Source of the DNA: Mucilaginibacter empetricola
GTDB taxonomy: Bacteria > Bacteroidota > Bacteroidia > Sphingobacteriales > Sphingobacteriaceae
Direction: 5' to 3'
Length of the DNA stretch: 64,000 nucleotides
Assembly (NCBI RefSeq): GCF_024808665.1
Contig: NZ_JANUBZ010000017.1
Span: forward strand, 25,967 to 89,966
This document shows, in pieces, positions 1 through 8,480 of this stretch. Made by a program: the position numbers and the translations under genes. The notes below the pieces were generated by a model that was given only the letters and a program-made list of their open reading frames with translations, ran no database searches and had not been told where the DNA came from. Numbering within the stretch: the first letter of the stretch is position 1; each line of letters begins with the position of its first letter.

Positions 1-1325
1 ACAAAGTTCCAAAGGAAATAACGTGCATACATTTGATACATCTGCCAGCTAAACATCCATTTAATGTTATCAGAAAACGTAGGTGCCGCGCCATCACTCA
101 TTTGCAGCCATTGGCGGTAAAACTGAGGATCTTGTGCATCGTTACTGTACATACGTGGCAGAAAAGTAGTATGATCATACACGTAGTTGGTTTTCTTACC
201 TGCGTTTTCGTATTTGGTTTCGCCTTTACGGTAAATAGTACTGCCCTCGGTTTGATCAATCACCTTGGCATCAAAATACTGACCAAATAACAATGGCGAT
301 TCGCCATATTGAATACGGTTTAAGTAACCGTACAAGGTAAATGCATTGTCAGGATGCGAGTTATCCAGATTAGTACCCGCAGTAGCGCGGATAGGGATAT
401 AAGCAAACGAGCTATACCCTAAATAAATAAAGGCAATGCAAACAAACGCCAGGTTAAGTAATGTTTTTTTGTTTTTAATACTATAGTAAATACCTGCAAC
501 CAGCACGGCCACAATAATAAGGAACCATACCAATGCGCCTGAACCAAAGCCCAAACCCAGGTTATTTACAAAGAAAAGATCGAAATAAGCTGCAATTTCA
601 ACTGTATAACCGCGTATACCGTATTGCACAAATACCAATACTACTACCCCAATTAAAAAGGCGCCTATTGCACTGCCCAGGTTAATGGACTTAGCACGAC
701 GGAAATAGTAAACAAAGGCAATAGCCGGTATGGTTAACAAGTTTAACAAGTGAATACCTATTGATAAACCAATAACATAAGCAATAAAAACTATCCAGCG
801 GTCGGCACCTGGCTCATCGGCGTGGGCATCCCATTTTAAAATACCCCAGAACACAACGGCGGTACATAACGACGACAAGGCAAATACAATGGTTTCAACA
901 GCCGAAAACCAAAAGGTATCGGTATAAGTAAAGGCTAGCGCACCAACCAAACCGGCACCCATTATCAGGTATACTTTTGATTGTTCAACAACATCGGTAG
1001 TTTTATCAGCTAAAAGCTTTTTAGCAAGTGCTGTAATGGTCCAGAAAAGGAACATAATGGTAGCACCGCTTGCTATGGCCGAACCCATATTGGTAAAGTA
1101 AGGCACCTTAGCGTTATTACCGAAAGACAACAGCGAAAACGCCTTGCCCAGCATAGCAAACAGCGGATAACCCGGCTGGTGGGCTACCTGTAAACGGTAG
1201 GCGCAGGAAATAAATTCGCCACAATCCCAAAAGCTTACAGAAGGTTCGAGCGTTAAAATGTAGGTAATTGAGGCTATAACAAAGCAAAGCCAGCCTAACA
1301 GATTGTTAATTTTATTGTATTGCAT
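1..1325 (-). CDS. DUF2723 membrane protein (GT-C-like fold), 5' part; runs off window
   Basis: The minus strand is open from an ATG at 1325 to the window edge, giving the first 441 residues. The N-terminus (MQYNKINNLLGWLCFVIA) leads into a first membrane helix and then LEPSVSFWDCGEFISCAYRL. That Asp/Glu-bearing first loop is typical of DUF2723 proteins, which resemble GT-C glycosyltransferases of the PMT type. About ten hydrophobic segments follow, as expected for a polytopic inner-membrane enzyme; a soluble C-terminal part should lie outside the window. DUF2723 proteins are characteristic of Bacteroidota and have been linked to O-glycosylation, but the substrate cannot be told from sequence. 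The 358 bases upstream of the start are AT-rich with no gene. Confidence 0.85.
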   Translation of the reverse strand, partial: MQYNKINNLLGWLCFVIASITYILTLEPSVSFWDCGEFISCAYRLQVAHQPGYPLFAMLGKAFSLLSFGNNAKVPYFTNMGSAIASGATIMFLFWTITALAKKLLADKTTDVVEQSKVYLIMGAGLVGALAFTYTDTFWFSAVETIVFALSSLCTAVVFWGILKWDAHADEPGADRWIVFIAYVIGLSIGIHLLNLLTIPAIAFVYYFRRAKSINLGSAIGAFLIGVVVLVFVQYGIRGYTVEIAAYFDLFFVNNLGLGFGSGALVWFLIIVAVLVAGIYYSIKNKKTLLNLAFVCIAFIYLGYSSFAYIPIRATAGTNLDNSHPDNAFTLYGYLNRIQYGESPLLFGQYFDAKVIDQTEGSTIYRKGETKYENAGKKTNYVYDHTTFLPRMYSNDAQDPQFYRQWLQMSDGAAPTFSDNIKWMFSWQMYQMYARYFLWNF

Positions 1326-1499
1326 GGATTACAAATAATAGATTATTGCAGGGTAAATATCAGGATTTTTATAAGTTATTTTAAATAAACAGCTATTGGT
1401 TAACAACTTTTAACAATTTTAATTAATGATACATTGTTTAAGTGCTGCAAATATGGTAAAATATAGTTATTCAGCGTGTATCATTTTAGGAGGAATATA

Positions 1500-1683
1500 G
1501 GGAAAGTTGAGGGATTGACCGGCTGTAGGTTAAGATAATTTTTGTATTGGCTATTGGGATGGAGCGTGAATATCGCGCGTAGAATGGACTCACCCTGCCA
1601 TCGCCACGCTCGACTCCCTTTCTTTGACAAGTCATAAAGAGGGAAAGAAGAAAAGCTGCGAACTCAAAACTGCAAACTACAAC
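1500..1683 (-). repeat. Dispersed 3'-flanking repeat element, copy 1
   Basis: This begins directly at the stop codon of the 1684-2175 lipoprotein gene and runs downstream of it on the minus strand. It holds, in order, permuted words of the type GTTTGCAGTTTTGAG, an inverted repeat (CCCTCTTTATGACTTG ... AAAGGGAG), and a tail containing GGGTGAGTC and a GC-rich stretch. Closely related copies lie at 2268-2382, 10640-10800 and 14314-14412, each immediately 3' of a gene and in the same orientation. The rest of 1326-1500 is AT-rich with no recognisable feature. Confidence 0.6.
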
Positions 1684-2175
1684 TTATGGCACCCGGGTAT
1701 AATAAGCATCGGATACCACTTTATTACCGTTGCTATCGGTGTAGCGTAAATCAATAGTATTGACATCAACAAATGTAACAACCCAGGTAATTGAACCTGC
1801 CGGTATATTAATATTAAATAATATAGCCTGTGGAGTGAGGATTGCTGTTGAGCCCGAAATGGTATAGTTATAGGTAGTTAATGAAATATAATCTGGCCCG
1901 GCATTGCCGTCGCCTGGGTTAATAGCGCTCTGAGATATATTAACAGTGTTATCCTTATTAAATTGGAGGTAATCATTTGCATTAAATGAAGCTGCTGTAA
2001 TAGTATTATCGGTAACTGTACCATTACTGTTATTTTCAACTAAATGCAGCTTAACCTCATTCCACTTGCCGAGCAGTGCAGCGCTACTCATCGCGGGGAT
2101 TTTATTGTCTTTTTTGCAGGCCGGTAAACAAAACTCAATGACAACAATTGCTAATAAAATGTATTTAGTTTTCAT
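1684..2175 (-). CDS. Small lipoprotein, lipocalin-like
   Basis: This 163-residue protein starts with a lipoprotein signal peptide (MKTKYILLAIVVIEFCLPAC); Cys20, followed by KKDN, is the likely lipidated residue. The mature part has the LLGKWNEVKL core common in small Bacteroidota lipocalin-like lipoproteins and then alternating beta strands. It is clearly paralogous to the gene at 2383-2901, with the same signal peptide, the same GKWNEVKL motif and a shared DYISLTTYNY/DYISMNTYNY strand; the 14432 gene is a more distant relative. The sequence upstream of the start is also shared with the neighbour, so the promoter was duplicated too. The function is unknown; a surface or periplasmic role is inferred from the signal. 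Confidence 0.75.
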   Translation of the reverse strand: MKTKYILLAIVVIEFCLPACKKDNKIPAMSSAALLGKWNEVKLHLVENNSNGTVTDNTITAASFNANDYLQFNKDNTVNISQSAINPGDGNAGPDYISLTTYNYTISGSTAILTPQAILFNINIPAGSITWVVTFVDVNTIDLRYTDSNGNKVVSDAYYTRVP

Positions 2176-2267
2176 TATTGGGTTTTATTACCATTACGAA
2201 ACTAATTATAAAACGCTACAAGCCAGTGTATTTTTGTTTTGGAGGATGATAAGGGCATTGGTTTTAA

Positions 2268-2382
2268 CACAGCTCGCAGAATTTACTCACCCTGTCAATG
2301 CTACGCTCAACCTCCTTCTCTATAGCAAGCCATAAAGAGGGAGGCGAAAAAGAAAAACTGCAAACTAACAACTGAAAGCTGG
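2268..2382 (-). repeat. Dispersed 3'-flanking repeat element, copy 2
   Basis: This is a second copy of the element at 1500-1683. It begins at the stop codon of the 2383-2901 lipoprotein gene and has the same orientation relative to it. Words of the type AGTTTGCAGTTTTTC, the CCCTCTTTATGGCTTG hairpin arm and the GGGTGAGTAAATTCTG tail are all recognisable. Confidence 0.55.
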
Positions 2383-2901
2383 CTATTGCGCCCTGGTATA
2401 GTAAGTATCAATTATCAATCCGGGAGGATTCTTACTATTAAGAGGCGCATTGCTGGAAGTAACGTGCAAAACAATATTATTGGCATCAATCTTAGTAACA
2501 GTTCGGGTTATTATCAGTGTATCGCCAGGTAATACAACAGGGGTGGTAATTGCTCCGGTGAATGTTAATGTTATCACTGAACCAGAAATGGCATAGTTAT
2601 ACGTATTCATGGAAATATAATCTGGCGAAGCGCTGCCCGGTGCAGGATTACCGGCGCTTTGGGATATATTTACCGTATAATCATTATTAAATTGAGCATA
2701 ATCACCTGCGCTAAAACCTGCGGTAATAGTGGTATCACTAACTGCACCGCTACTGTTGGTTTGACTAGAGTATAACTTAACTTCATTCCATTTACCAACA
2801 AGGGTAGAATTATTAACGGTAGGATTTTGATTGTTCTTTTTGCAGGCTGTTAATGAAATTGCCGCGCCAGCAATCATTAATAAAATGTATTTGATCTTCA
2901 T
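2383..2901 (-). CDS. Small lipoprotein, lipocalin-like (tandem paralogue)
   Basis: This protein has 172 residues. Its lipoprotein signal is MKIKYILLMIAGAAISLTAC, with Cys20 followed by KKNN. The mature part carries LVGKWNEVKLYSSQ and a C-terminal beta-rich half ending DTYYTRAQ, which matches the DAYYTRVP end of the 1684 gene. Similarity continues into the 5' flank, where both starts are preceded by a conserved TTCGTAATGGTAATAAA-like stretch. The pair is therefore a tandem duplication that carried its promoter. No enzymatic motif is visible. Confidence 0.75.
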   Translation of the reverse strand: MKIKYILLMIAGAAISLTACKKNNQNPTVNNSTLVGKWNEVKLYSSQTNSSGAVSDTTITAGFSAGDYAQFNNDYTVNISQSAGNPAPGSASPDYISMNTYNYAISGSVITLTFTGAITTPVVLPGDTLIITRTVTKIDANNIVLHVTSSNAPLNSKNPPGLIIDTYYTRAQ

Positions 2902-3091
2902 AATTTGGGTTTATTACCATTACGAAGCTAATAACAAAATGCTACAGGTCAGTATGTTTTTTATTTGGGGGATAATAGTTTTGCGGGTTGCGGTTGGTGT
3001 CGGTGTGAATGCTGCTCGCAGAGTGGCATCAGTGTCAATACCACAGCTGTCTGATATCCCCCCGCATCTGTCCTGCCAGCCAATACCACAA

Positions 3092-3505
3092 TTATAAATA
3101 CCTAAGCACTTCATCAGGTGGTAAAACGGTTATGCCTGTGTCTTTAAAGTCCTTCAAATTGCGGGTAACAATAAAATCTAATGTTGTTATAGTGTTGGCA
3201 GCAAATATCTGAATAGCATCTTCAAAATCTTTATGCTGCGATAAAAGGCTCTTTTTTATGACAGCAAAATCTATAGGAATAATAGTTACAAAATCCAGCA
3301 AAGAAAGCAATATCTCACGAAGTTCTTTTTCGGATAGATATTTCTTTAATAGATAATGAGTTGTAGCATATGAATGTGACGAAGTATATAGCTTAATCCG
3401 CTTTTTTTCAGCTAATTCAAACAACTCAATGGCAAACTTGCTAAAAGGTTGCCTGTCAGCTATAAGATCCATTAAAATATTGGTATCAACAAACAGATTT
3501 TTCAT
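3092..3505 (-). CDS. PIN-domain toxin (VapC-like)
   Basis: This is a 137-residue PIN-fold ribonuclease. It starts MKNLFVDTNILMDL, with Asp7 as the first metal ligand. Asp96 in DAIQIFAA is a central acidic residue, and the C-terminal TRNLKDF (114-120) is the last conserved PIN motif. Length and motif spacing fit VapC-type toxins, which cleave RNA unless bound by the cognate antitoxin. The start ATG overlaps the stop of the upstream gene (3502-3744) by four bases, so the pair should be translationally coupled. All expected acidic residues are present and the frame is intact, so it is probably functional. Confidence 0.85.
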   Translation of the reverse strand: MKNLFVDTNILMDLIADRQPFSKFAIELFELAEKKRIKLYTSSHSYATTHYLLKKYLSEKELREILLSLLDFVTIIPIDFAVIKKSLLSQHKDFEDAIQIFAANTITTLDFIVTRNLKDFKDTGITVLPPDEVLRYL

Positions 3506-3744
3506 AGATGCTTATTTTCAAAATAAGCTCTCAGTTCTTTCTTTTCATCAAAATCTGCAGGTAATTTAACCTTGCCAACTATTTTTTTTAGCGTAGGCGA
3601 CAATGTTTTATCTGTATTTTCTTCTGTTAATGTTTCCAGGTAATTTTCTATCAATTCAGACAAACTTCTGCCACTGTGTTTGGCATACAATTTAGCCTTT
3701 TCAATTATGTTTTTTTCTACCGTTAATGTGAGCTTCGTTGTCAT
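3502..3744 (-). CDS. Antitoxin of the VapC-like pair (DUF6364-like)
   Basis: This 80-residue protein begins MTTKLTLTVEKNIIEKAKLY. That is a beta strand followed by helix, as in ribbon-helix-helix antitoxins; the SGRSLSELIENYLE segment (about 28-41) is the typical second helix. The C-terminal half (KLPADFDEKKELRAYFENKHL) is charged and would wrap the toxin. It lies first in a two-gene minus-strand operon and overlaps the PIN gene by four bases. Such antitoxins normally repress their own promoter; a palindrome sits just upstream. Confidence 0.75.
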   Translation of the reverse strand: MTTKLTLTVEKNIIEKAKLYAKHSGRSLSELIENYLETLTEENTDKTLSPTLKKIVGKVKLPADFDEKKELRAYFENKHL

Positions 3745-3780
3745 ACACGTGCACTTTAATCAAATATACGTATAATTATT
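3745..3780 (-). promoter_or_regulatory. Candidate autoregulatory operator of the toxin-antitoxin pair
   Basis: Directly upstream of the antitoxin start are CACGTG (3746-3751) and the perfect palindrome TATACGTATA (3765-3774). Position and symmetry fit an operator for the ribbon-helix-helix antitoxin; binding is inferred. Confidence 0.35.
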
Positions 3781-3794
3781 ATCTAAAAAAACAT

Positions 3795-3826
3795 AAACAA
3801 CAAAAGCGAGTATCACTACCCGCTTT
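3795..3826 (-). terminator. Terminator of the pst-phoU operon
   Basis: AAAGCGAGTA (3803-3812) pairs with TACCCGCTTT (3817-3826) at 9 of 10 positions around a 4-base loop. On the minus strand it is followed by a T-rich run. It lies about 90 bases past the phoU stop. Confidence 0.6.
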
Positions 3827-3914
3827 GTCCTCATTTATTAATCAAAGTAAACCTATTGATTGTCTTTAATTTCTTTTAAAAAAATCGCAAATCAAAAATC
3901 GTAAACCCTTACTA

Positions 3915-4598
3915 TTATTCGCCTTCAAGGTTGCGTAAACTGCTAGCCTGATGCTTTAATATTTTGGCCTCTACATAAAATATAATCTCTTCGGCTATAT
4001 TTTTTGATTGATCGCCTACACGCTCCAGTTTACGGATGATAGATAAAATATAAAGTGCCTCAGGTATACTGTTTAAATCGCCTTTAATTACTTCAGCAAC
4101 GGCAAGCGGTGCAGCTTCGTTAATATCATCCAGCACATCGTCGCGTTTAAATATACTGCGAGCCAGCATGGTATCTTCTTTTTCAAAGGCAGTGCGGGTG
4201 TCAATCAAAATATTTACGGCTTCATCATACATGCGCAAAAGCGAGGTACTTTCCAAAGCCTTAACATCAAAATTAACCGACGACTCAACCACATAAATTG
4301 CTATACCCGCAGCTATATCACCTATACGCTCTAAATTGGTATTTATTTTAAGCGCCGCCAATAAAAATCGTAAATCAACTGCTACGGGGCAGTACAGGGC
4401 GAAAATATTTTCGCAATCCAAATCGATTTTAAGCTCATATGAATTTACACGCTTCTCCTTAATCAAAACCTCGCGGGCAAGGTCCTTATCAAAGTTAACC
4501 ATAGCTTCTTTAGCCTTGTTCAGTTGCGATTGAACAAGAATCCACATATTAATAATCTCTTTTTTAAGCGCGGTTATTTCGTTTTCTAATGGTGTCAT
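3915..4598 (-). CDS. phoU: Phosphate transport regulator PhoU
   Basis: This 227-residue all-helical protein has the PhoU layout of two three-helix bundles. Metal-binding-type motifs are visible in each half: NTNLERIGDIAAGIA in the first and IIRKLERVGDQSKNIAEEI in the second. PhoU damps PstSCAB activity and signals phosphate sufficiency to the PhoR kinase. Here it is the last gene of the porin-pstSCAB-phoU operon, the usual position. The gap to pstB is about 109 bases and is filled by a long GC-rich inverted repeat. Length is normal for the family and no key motif is missing. Confidence 0.95.
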   Translation of the reverse strand: MTPLENEITALKKEIINMWILVQSQLNKAKEAMVNFDKDLAREVLIKEKRVNSYELKIDLDCENIFALYCPVAVDLRFLLAALKINTNLERIGDIAAGIAIYVVESSVNFDVKALESTSLLRMYDEAVNILIDTRTAFEKEDTMLARSIFKRDDVLDDINEAAPLAVAEVIKGDLNSIPEALYILSIIRKLERVGDQSKNIAEEIIFYVEAKILKHQASSLRNLEGE

Positions 4599-4601
4599 AA
4601 T

Positions 4602-4710
4602 TTTAGCCCCCTAACCCCCTAAAGGGGGAATTTTTTAATTGTATTGTTAATTGTCTATTTAACATAGTTTACCCATCCTATAACTCCCCCTTCAGGGGGC
4701 CGGGGGGTTA
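4602..4710. repeat. Long imperfect inverted repeat between pstB and phoU
   Basis: The left arm (about 4602-4632; CCCCCTAACCCCCTAAAGG and flank) and right arm (about 4680-4710; CTCCCCCTTCAGGGGGCC and flank) pair over some 29 positions around an AT-rich loop of about 47 bases. Each arm is itself self-complementary (CCCCCT ... AGGGGG). The right arm includes the pstB stop codon. It may attenuate or protect the operon mRNA. It belongs with the word-type intergenic repeats described in the findings. Confidence 0.6.
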
Positions 4711-5466
4711 ACTAAACCTTCCGGTAATATAGTTTTGCGTGCGTACATCGCTTGGTGCGGTGAACATTTTCTTGGTATCATCAAACTCTACCAGTTCGCC
4801 CATGTAAAAGAACGCCGTTTTGTCGCTCACACGTGCAGCCTGCTGCATATTGTGAGTAACTATGATCAGGGTATAGTTTTCTTTCAGTTCGTGAAACAAC
4901 TGTTCAACGCTCGAGGTAGATATAGGGTCGAGTGCCGATGTTGGCTCATCAAACAAAATTACTTCGGGCTCCATAGCAATGGCGCGGGCAATACACAAAC
5001 GCTGTTGCTGACCGCCCGAAAGGAACGTACCTTTTTTATGCAATGAATCCTTAACCTCATTCCATAAGGCGGCTGATGTTAATGACTTTTCTACAATGCG
5101 ATCCTGCTCAGCTTTGGCAACTTTTAAACCGTTAAGCTTGTAACCCGCTATTACGTTATCATAAATGCTAAGGTTTGGAAAAGGGTTAGGGCGTTGAAAA
5201 ACCATCCCAATTTTATAACGTACATAAATGGGGTTCATGTTATAAACCTCATCGTCATATAATTTTAACGAACCTTTAGCCGTAGCACCCGGAATTAACT
5301 CGTGCATGCGGTTAATGCAGCGCAAAAAGGTAGTTTTACCGCAGCCCGATGGACCCATTACGGCAATTACCTGATTTTTATCAATGCCGATAGACACATC
5401 TTTTACCACGTGATTATCGCCAAACCAGGCATTAAATTTATTAGCGCTTACAACTGTATGTTCCAT
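4708..5466 (-). CDS. pstB: Phosphate ABC transporter ATPase PstB
   Basis: This is a 252-residue ABC ATPase that powers phosphate import through PstCA. Walker A is GPSGCGKT (38-45), the Q-loop is Gln91 in VFQRPNPFP, the signature is LSGGQ (149-153) and Walker B is VILFDEP (169-175). The frame stays open for 24 codons upstream, but the ATG at 5466 ([19 protein letters not shown]) matches the PstB N-terminus and is preferred. That start lies inside the end of pstA with a 19-base overlap, indicating translational coupling. All catalytic motifs are intact. Confidence 0.95.
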   Translation of the reverse strand: MEHTVVSANKFNAWFGDNHVVKDVSIGIDKNQVIAVMGPSGCGKTTFLRCINRMHELIPGATAKGSLKLYDDEVYNMNPIYVRYKIGMVFQRPNPFPNLSIYDNVIAGYKLNGLKVAKAEQDRIVEKSLTSAALWNEVKDSLHKKGTFLSGGQQQRLCIARAIAMEPEVILFDEPTSALDPISTSSVEQLFHELKENYTLIIVTHNMQQAARVSDKTAFFYMGELVEFDDTKKMFTAPSDVRTQNYITGRFS

Positions 5467-6293
5467 TTTCTTGTAATCAGTTTTGTAAATATGTTTAAAA
5501 TTAACACAAACATTAATAATATAAATGATGCTCCCCAAGCCAGGTTGTGCCAGTCGTCGTACGGACTGGTGGCATAAGTGTATATCAGGTGCGGCAAGGT
5601 TTCCATCGGTTTGGTAATTGCTGTTGATAAATATGGGTTACCAAAAGCGGTGAACAACAAGGGAGCAGTTTCGCCAACAATACGTGCTATTGACAGCATA
5701 ATACCCGATAATATACCTGCAAAGCCGCAAGGCACAATTACCTTTAATATTACGCGGTGATATGGCACTCCTAACGATAAGGCAGCCTCCTTAAGCGATG
5801 GCGGCAACAAGCGCAGTGTTTGCTCGGTTGATCGGATCACTATCGGCAGCATCATTATGGACAGCGCGATACTACCCGATATGGCGCTGAAGGTACCCAG
5901 CGGCTTAACTATCCAAAAGTAAACCACAATACCTACAACAATTGAAGGTACCCCCTGCAAAATATCGACACATAAACCTGCGTAATATGATAGTTTGGTA
6001 TGTGGGTTTTCGCTCAGGTAAATACCTGTCAGTATACCAACCGGTATAGCCACTATTGATGACATTAAGACAATTATTAAACTACCCACCAACGCATTGC
6101 TTATACCACCGCCGGTTTCGCCAACTGGCGCCGGCACATTGGTTAAAAAGTGCCAGTTTACCTGGAAAATACCTTGTTTAATAATATAAAGCAATACTAT
6201 AATTAAAGGCAGGGTAATTACAAAGGCTAAAAACACTATCAGCCCTTTAAATAAAATACTCTTGGTATTTCTTATTCCTATACGTGCATCCAT
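5448..6293 (-). CDS. pstA: Phosphate ABC transporter permease PstA
   Basis: This 281-residue inner-membrane permease has six hydrophobic segments. The EAA-type cytoplasmic loop that contacts PstB is at [17 protein letters not shown]. It pairs with PstC to form the phosphate channel. The gene starts four bases after the pstC stop and overlaps pstB by 19 bases, so pstC-pstA-pstB form a tightly coupled unit. Length is usual for the family. Confidence 0.95.
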   Translation of the reverse strand: MDARIGIRNTKSILFKGLIVFLAFVITLPLIIVLLYIIKQGIFQVNWHFLTNVPAPVGETGGGISNALVGSLIIVLMSSIVAIPVGILTGIYLSENPHTKLSYYAGLCVDILQGVPSIVVGIVVYFWIVKPLGTFSAISGSIALSIMMLPIVIRSTEQTLRLLPPSLKEAALSLGVPYHRVILKVIVPCGFAGILSGIMLSIARIVGETAPLLFTAFGNPYLSTAITKPMETLPHLIYTYATSPYDDWHNLAWGASFILLMFVLILNIFTKLITRKWNIQL

Positions 6294-6297
6294 CGGC

Positions 6298-7215
6298 TTA
6301 GTGATTAGTAAATTTAGTGATGATACGTTTGCCTATCAGGTTAATAACTACTGTTACAAAAAACAGTACCAAACCTAATTCAATAAGGGCCGATAAATAT
6401 ACCGTATGGTCAGCCTCAGTAAACTCATTGGCAATAACGGATGCCATGGTGTTTCCCGGACCAAAAAAAATCTCTTTAAAACTATTGGCAATAGTACTGG
6501 TATTACCAATCAGCATGGTTACTGCCATGGTTTCGCCAAGGGCACGGCCCAACGACAAAAGTACACCGGCAAATAAACCTGAACGGGTATACGGCATAAT
6601 TACACTGCGGATAACCTCAAAACGGGTTGCTCCCAGCGCATAAGCACCTTCTTTTAAAGGCGATGGCACCATACGTATCAAAGTGATACCCAATGATGCA
6701 GCATAAGGAATAATCATAACCGCCAATACTAATGATGAGGTAAAAATACCCACACCATAAGGCGCTATGTGAATTTTCGCTTCGAACGAGCGTATAACGG
6801 GCACCAGTACAAATATCCCCCAAAAACCATAAATAATAGATGGTACAGCAGCAATTAGTTCAATACTGTTTTTAAGCAGGTTTGACAACCAGCCTTTGGG
6901 ATTGTACTCGCCCAGGTAAATTGATATCGCGTATGAAAAAGGGACTGATATAAGAAGCGCCGTAAACGAAGTAAGCAGCGTGCCTATTAAAAATGGGTAA
7001 GCACCATAAATGTTGCTAACGGGATCCCATATTTTGCCCCACAAAAACCCTATGCCCAATGATTTTATTGATGGCATTGACTGCATAATAAGCGTTATTA
7101 ATATGCCTACAACCAGCAATATTAAAATAGCACTCATTATGATCAGTATCCGCCTGAAAACGGTTTCCCATCTCATTTGGGCGTACGAAAGGTCTAATCT
7201 TTTATTTTTTGTCAT
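6298..7215 (-). CDS. pstC: Phosphate ABC transporter permease PstC
   Basis: This 305-residue permease begins with a charged cytoplasmic stretch (MTKNKRLDLSYAQMRWE) and then six membrane spans. The EAA-type motif is PLKEGAYALGATRFEVI, and a GRALGETMAVTM segment typical of PstC follows. It forms the membrane pore with PstA. It lies downstream of pstS after a 163-base gap that contains a stable hairpin; this fits lower expression of pstCAB than of pstS. Confidence 0.95.
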   Translation of the reverse strand: MTKNKRLDLSYAQMRWETVFRRILIIMSAILILLVVGILITLIMQSMPSIKSLGIGFLWGKIWDPVSNIYGAYPFLIGTLLTSFTALLISVPFSYAISIYLGEYNPKGWLSNLLKNSIELIAAVPSIIYGFWGIFVLVPVIRSFEAKIHIAPYGVGIFTSSLVLAVMIIPYAASLGITLIRMVPSPLKEGAYALGATRFEVIRSVIMPYTRSGLFAGVLLSLGRALGETMAVTMLIGNTSTIANSFKEIFFGPGNTMASVIANEFTEADHTVYLSALIELGLVLFFVTVVINLIGKRIITKFTNH

Positions 7216-7288
7216 AAAAATCAGTTTCTTATTTATCGCGTAGCGAATATTATCAAATCCGCAAAAAATTAAGCTGGGTTATACAACA

Positions 7289-7325
7289 CAATTACCAGTC
7301 CCGCTTTGGCAGATACTGGTAATTG
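7289..7325 (-). promoter_or_regulatory. Hairpin in the pstS-pstC spacer
   Basis: CAATTACCAGT (7289-7299) and ACTGGTAATTG (7315-7325) are perfectly complementary over 11 bases around a 15-base loop. It lies 53 bases 3' of the pstS stop without a strong U-tract. It is more likely a 3'-stabilising or partial-termination stem than a full terminator. Confidence 0.5.
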
Positions 7326-7378
7326 CGTGTCTTTATTAAATTTACTGATTTAATAATTCATTAAACCGGTAACAATAA

Positions 7379-8428
7379 TTATAAAATTGCTTTACCGTCG
7401 TAAGTAGCTGATTTCAAAATTTTCTCAGCAACTTTTACAGCTGATTTTGAAAGCGGAGCATAATTTAACGGAGCGCAGTTTTTCTGTCCGTCGTGGATGT
7501 TATACCATAACAGTTCTAACACCGCTTTAGCACGGGCAGCAGAACGGTCGCTGTATTTTTGTTCTTTGTAAATTAAAGCCCAGGTAAAGCTGGTAATAGG
7601 GTAACCTTTAGGGTTATCAGTATTGGTTAATGATACTTCAGCATTTGCAGGCAACTCAACATTGCTTGATAATGTAGTAGTTTCCAAAGTTGGAGTGATA
7701 AATTTACCACCCTTGTTCTGGATATCAGCATAAGCCATTTTGTTTTGGATAGCATAAGCCAACTCATTGTAGCCAATAGCACCAGGAGTTTGTTTTACTA
7801 AACCGGCAACACCTTCGTTACCTTTGCCACCTAAACCAGCTGGCCAGTTAACTGCAGAGGCTTTACCAATTTTTGAAGCCCACTCAGTATTTACTTTTGT
7901 TAAATAATCAGTAAAGATGAATGAAGTACCGCTGCCGTCTGAACGGTGGATAACTACAATTGGAAGATCGGGCAGGTTAGCACCTGGGTTAGTAGCTTTA
8001 ATTTCGCCGCTGTTCCAGTTGGTGATTTTACCTAAGTAAATGTCAGCCAAATCTTTACCGGTTAATTTTAAAGTACCTTTAACACCCGGTACGTTGTAAG
8101 TAACTACAACCGCGCCAGAAGCCATAGGGATGTGTAAAACCGGTACACCAATTTTTTTAGCTTGTTCTGCATTTAAGGGGGCATCAGAACCGCCGAAATC
8201 AACTGTTTTATTGGTTAACTGTAATATACCACCACCTGAACCGATTGACTGGTAATTAACTTTTACATCGTGTGTTTTGCCATACTCAGCAAATATCTTC
8301 GAGAACAACGGGTACACAAATGTACTGCCCGCGCCTAACAAAGTATTGTCCTGAGCCGAAGCTGAAAGAGTTATGCAACTTGCGGCAATGGCAACAATTG
8401 CTAACTGTAAACTTTTAATTACTTTCAT
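7379..8428 (-). CDS. pstS: Periplasmic phosphate-binding protein PstS
   Basis: This 349-residue protein has a signal peptide (MKVIKSLQLAIVAIAASCI, cleaved near SASAQ). The mature protein shows the phosphate-binding loops of PstS: GAGSTFVYPLF, GSGGGILQL, DFGGSDAPL and HRSDGSGTSFIF. It binds phosphate in the periplasm and hands it to PstCA. It follows the porin gene after 52 bases in the same operon, so outer- and inner-membrane steps are co-expressed. Confidence 0.95.
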   Translation of the reverse strand: MKVIKSLQLAIVAIAASCITLSASAQDNTLLGAGSTFVYPLFSKIFAEYGKTHDVKVNYQSIGSGGGILQLTNKTVDFGGSDAPLNAEQAKKIGVPVLHIPMASGAVVVTYNVPGVKGTLKLTGKDLADIYLGKITNWNSGEIKATNPGANLPDLPIVVIHRSDGSGTSFIFTDYLTKVNTEWASKIGKASAVNWPAGLGGKGNEGVAGLVKQTPGAIGYNELAYAIQNKMAYADIQNKGGKFITPTLETTTLSSNVELPANAEVSLTNTDNPKGYPITSFTWALIYKEQKYSDRSAARAKAVLELLWYNIHDGQKNCAPLNYAPLSKSAVKVAEKILKSATYDGKAIL

Positions 8429-8480
8429 GGTTTGTTTTTTTGTTTTTAAATGAATTAGCCCCTTAATTATTTACTTTTTA

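Noticed and set aside
33..290. Plus-strand open frame at the window start
   Set aside because: It lies opposite the clear DUF2723 reading frame and has no recognisable protein features.
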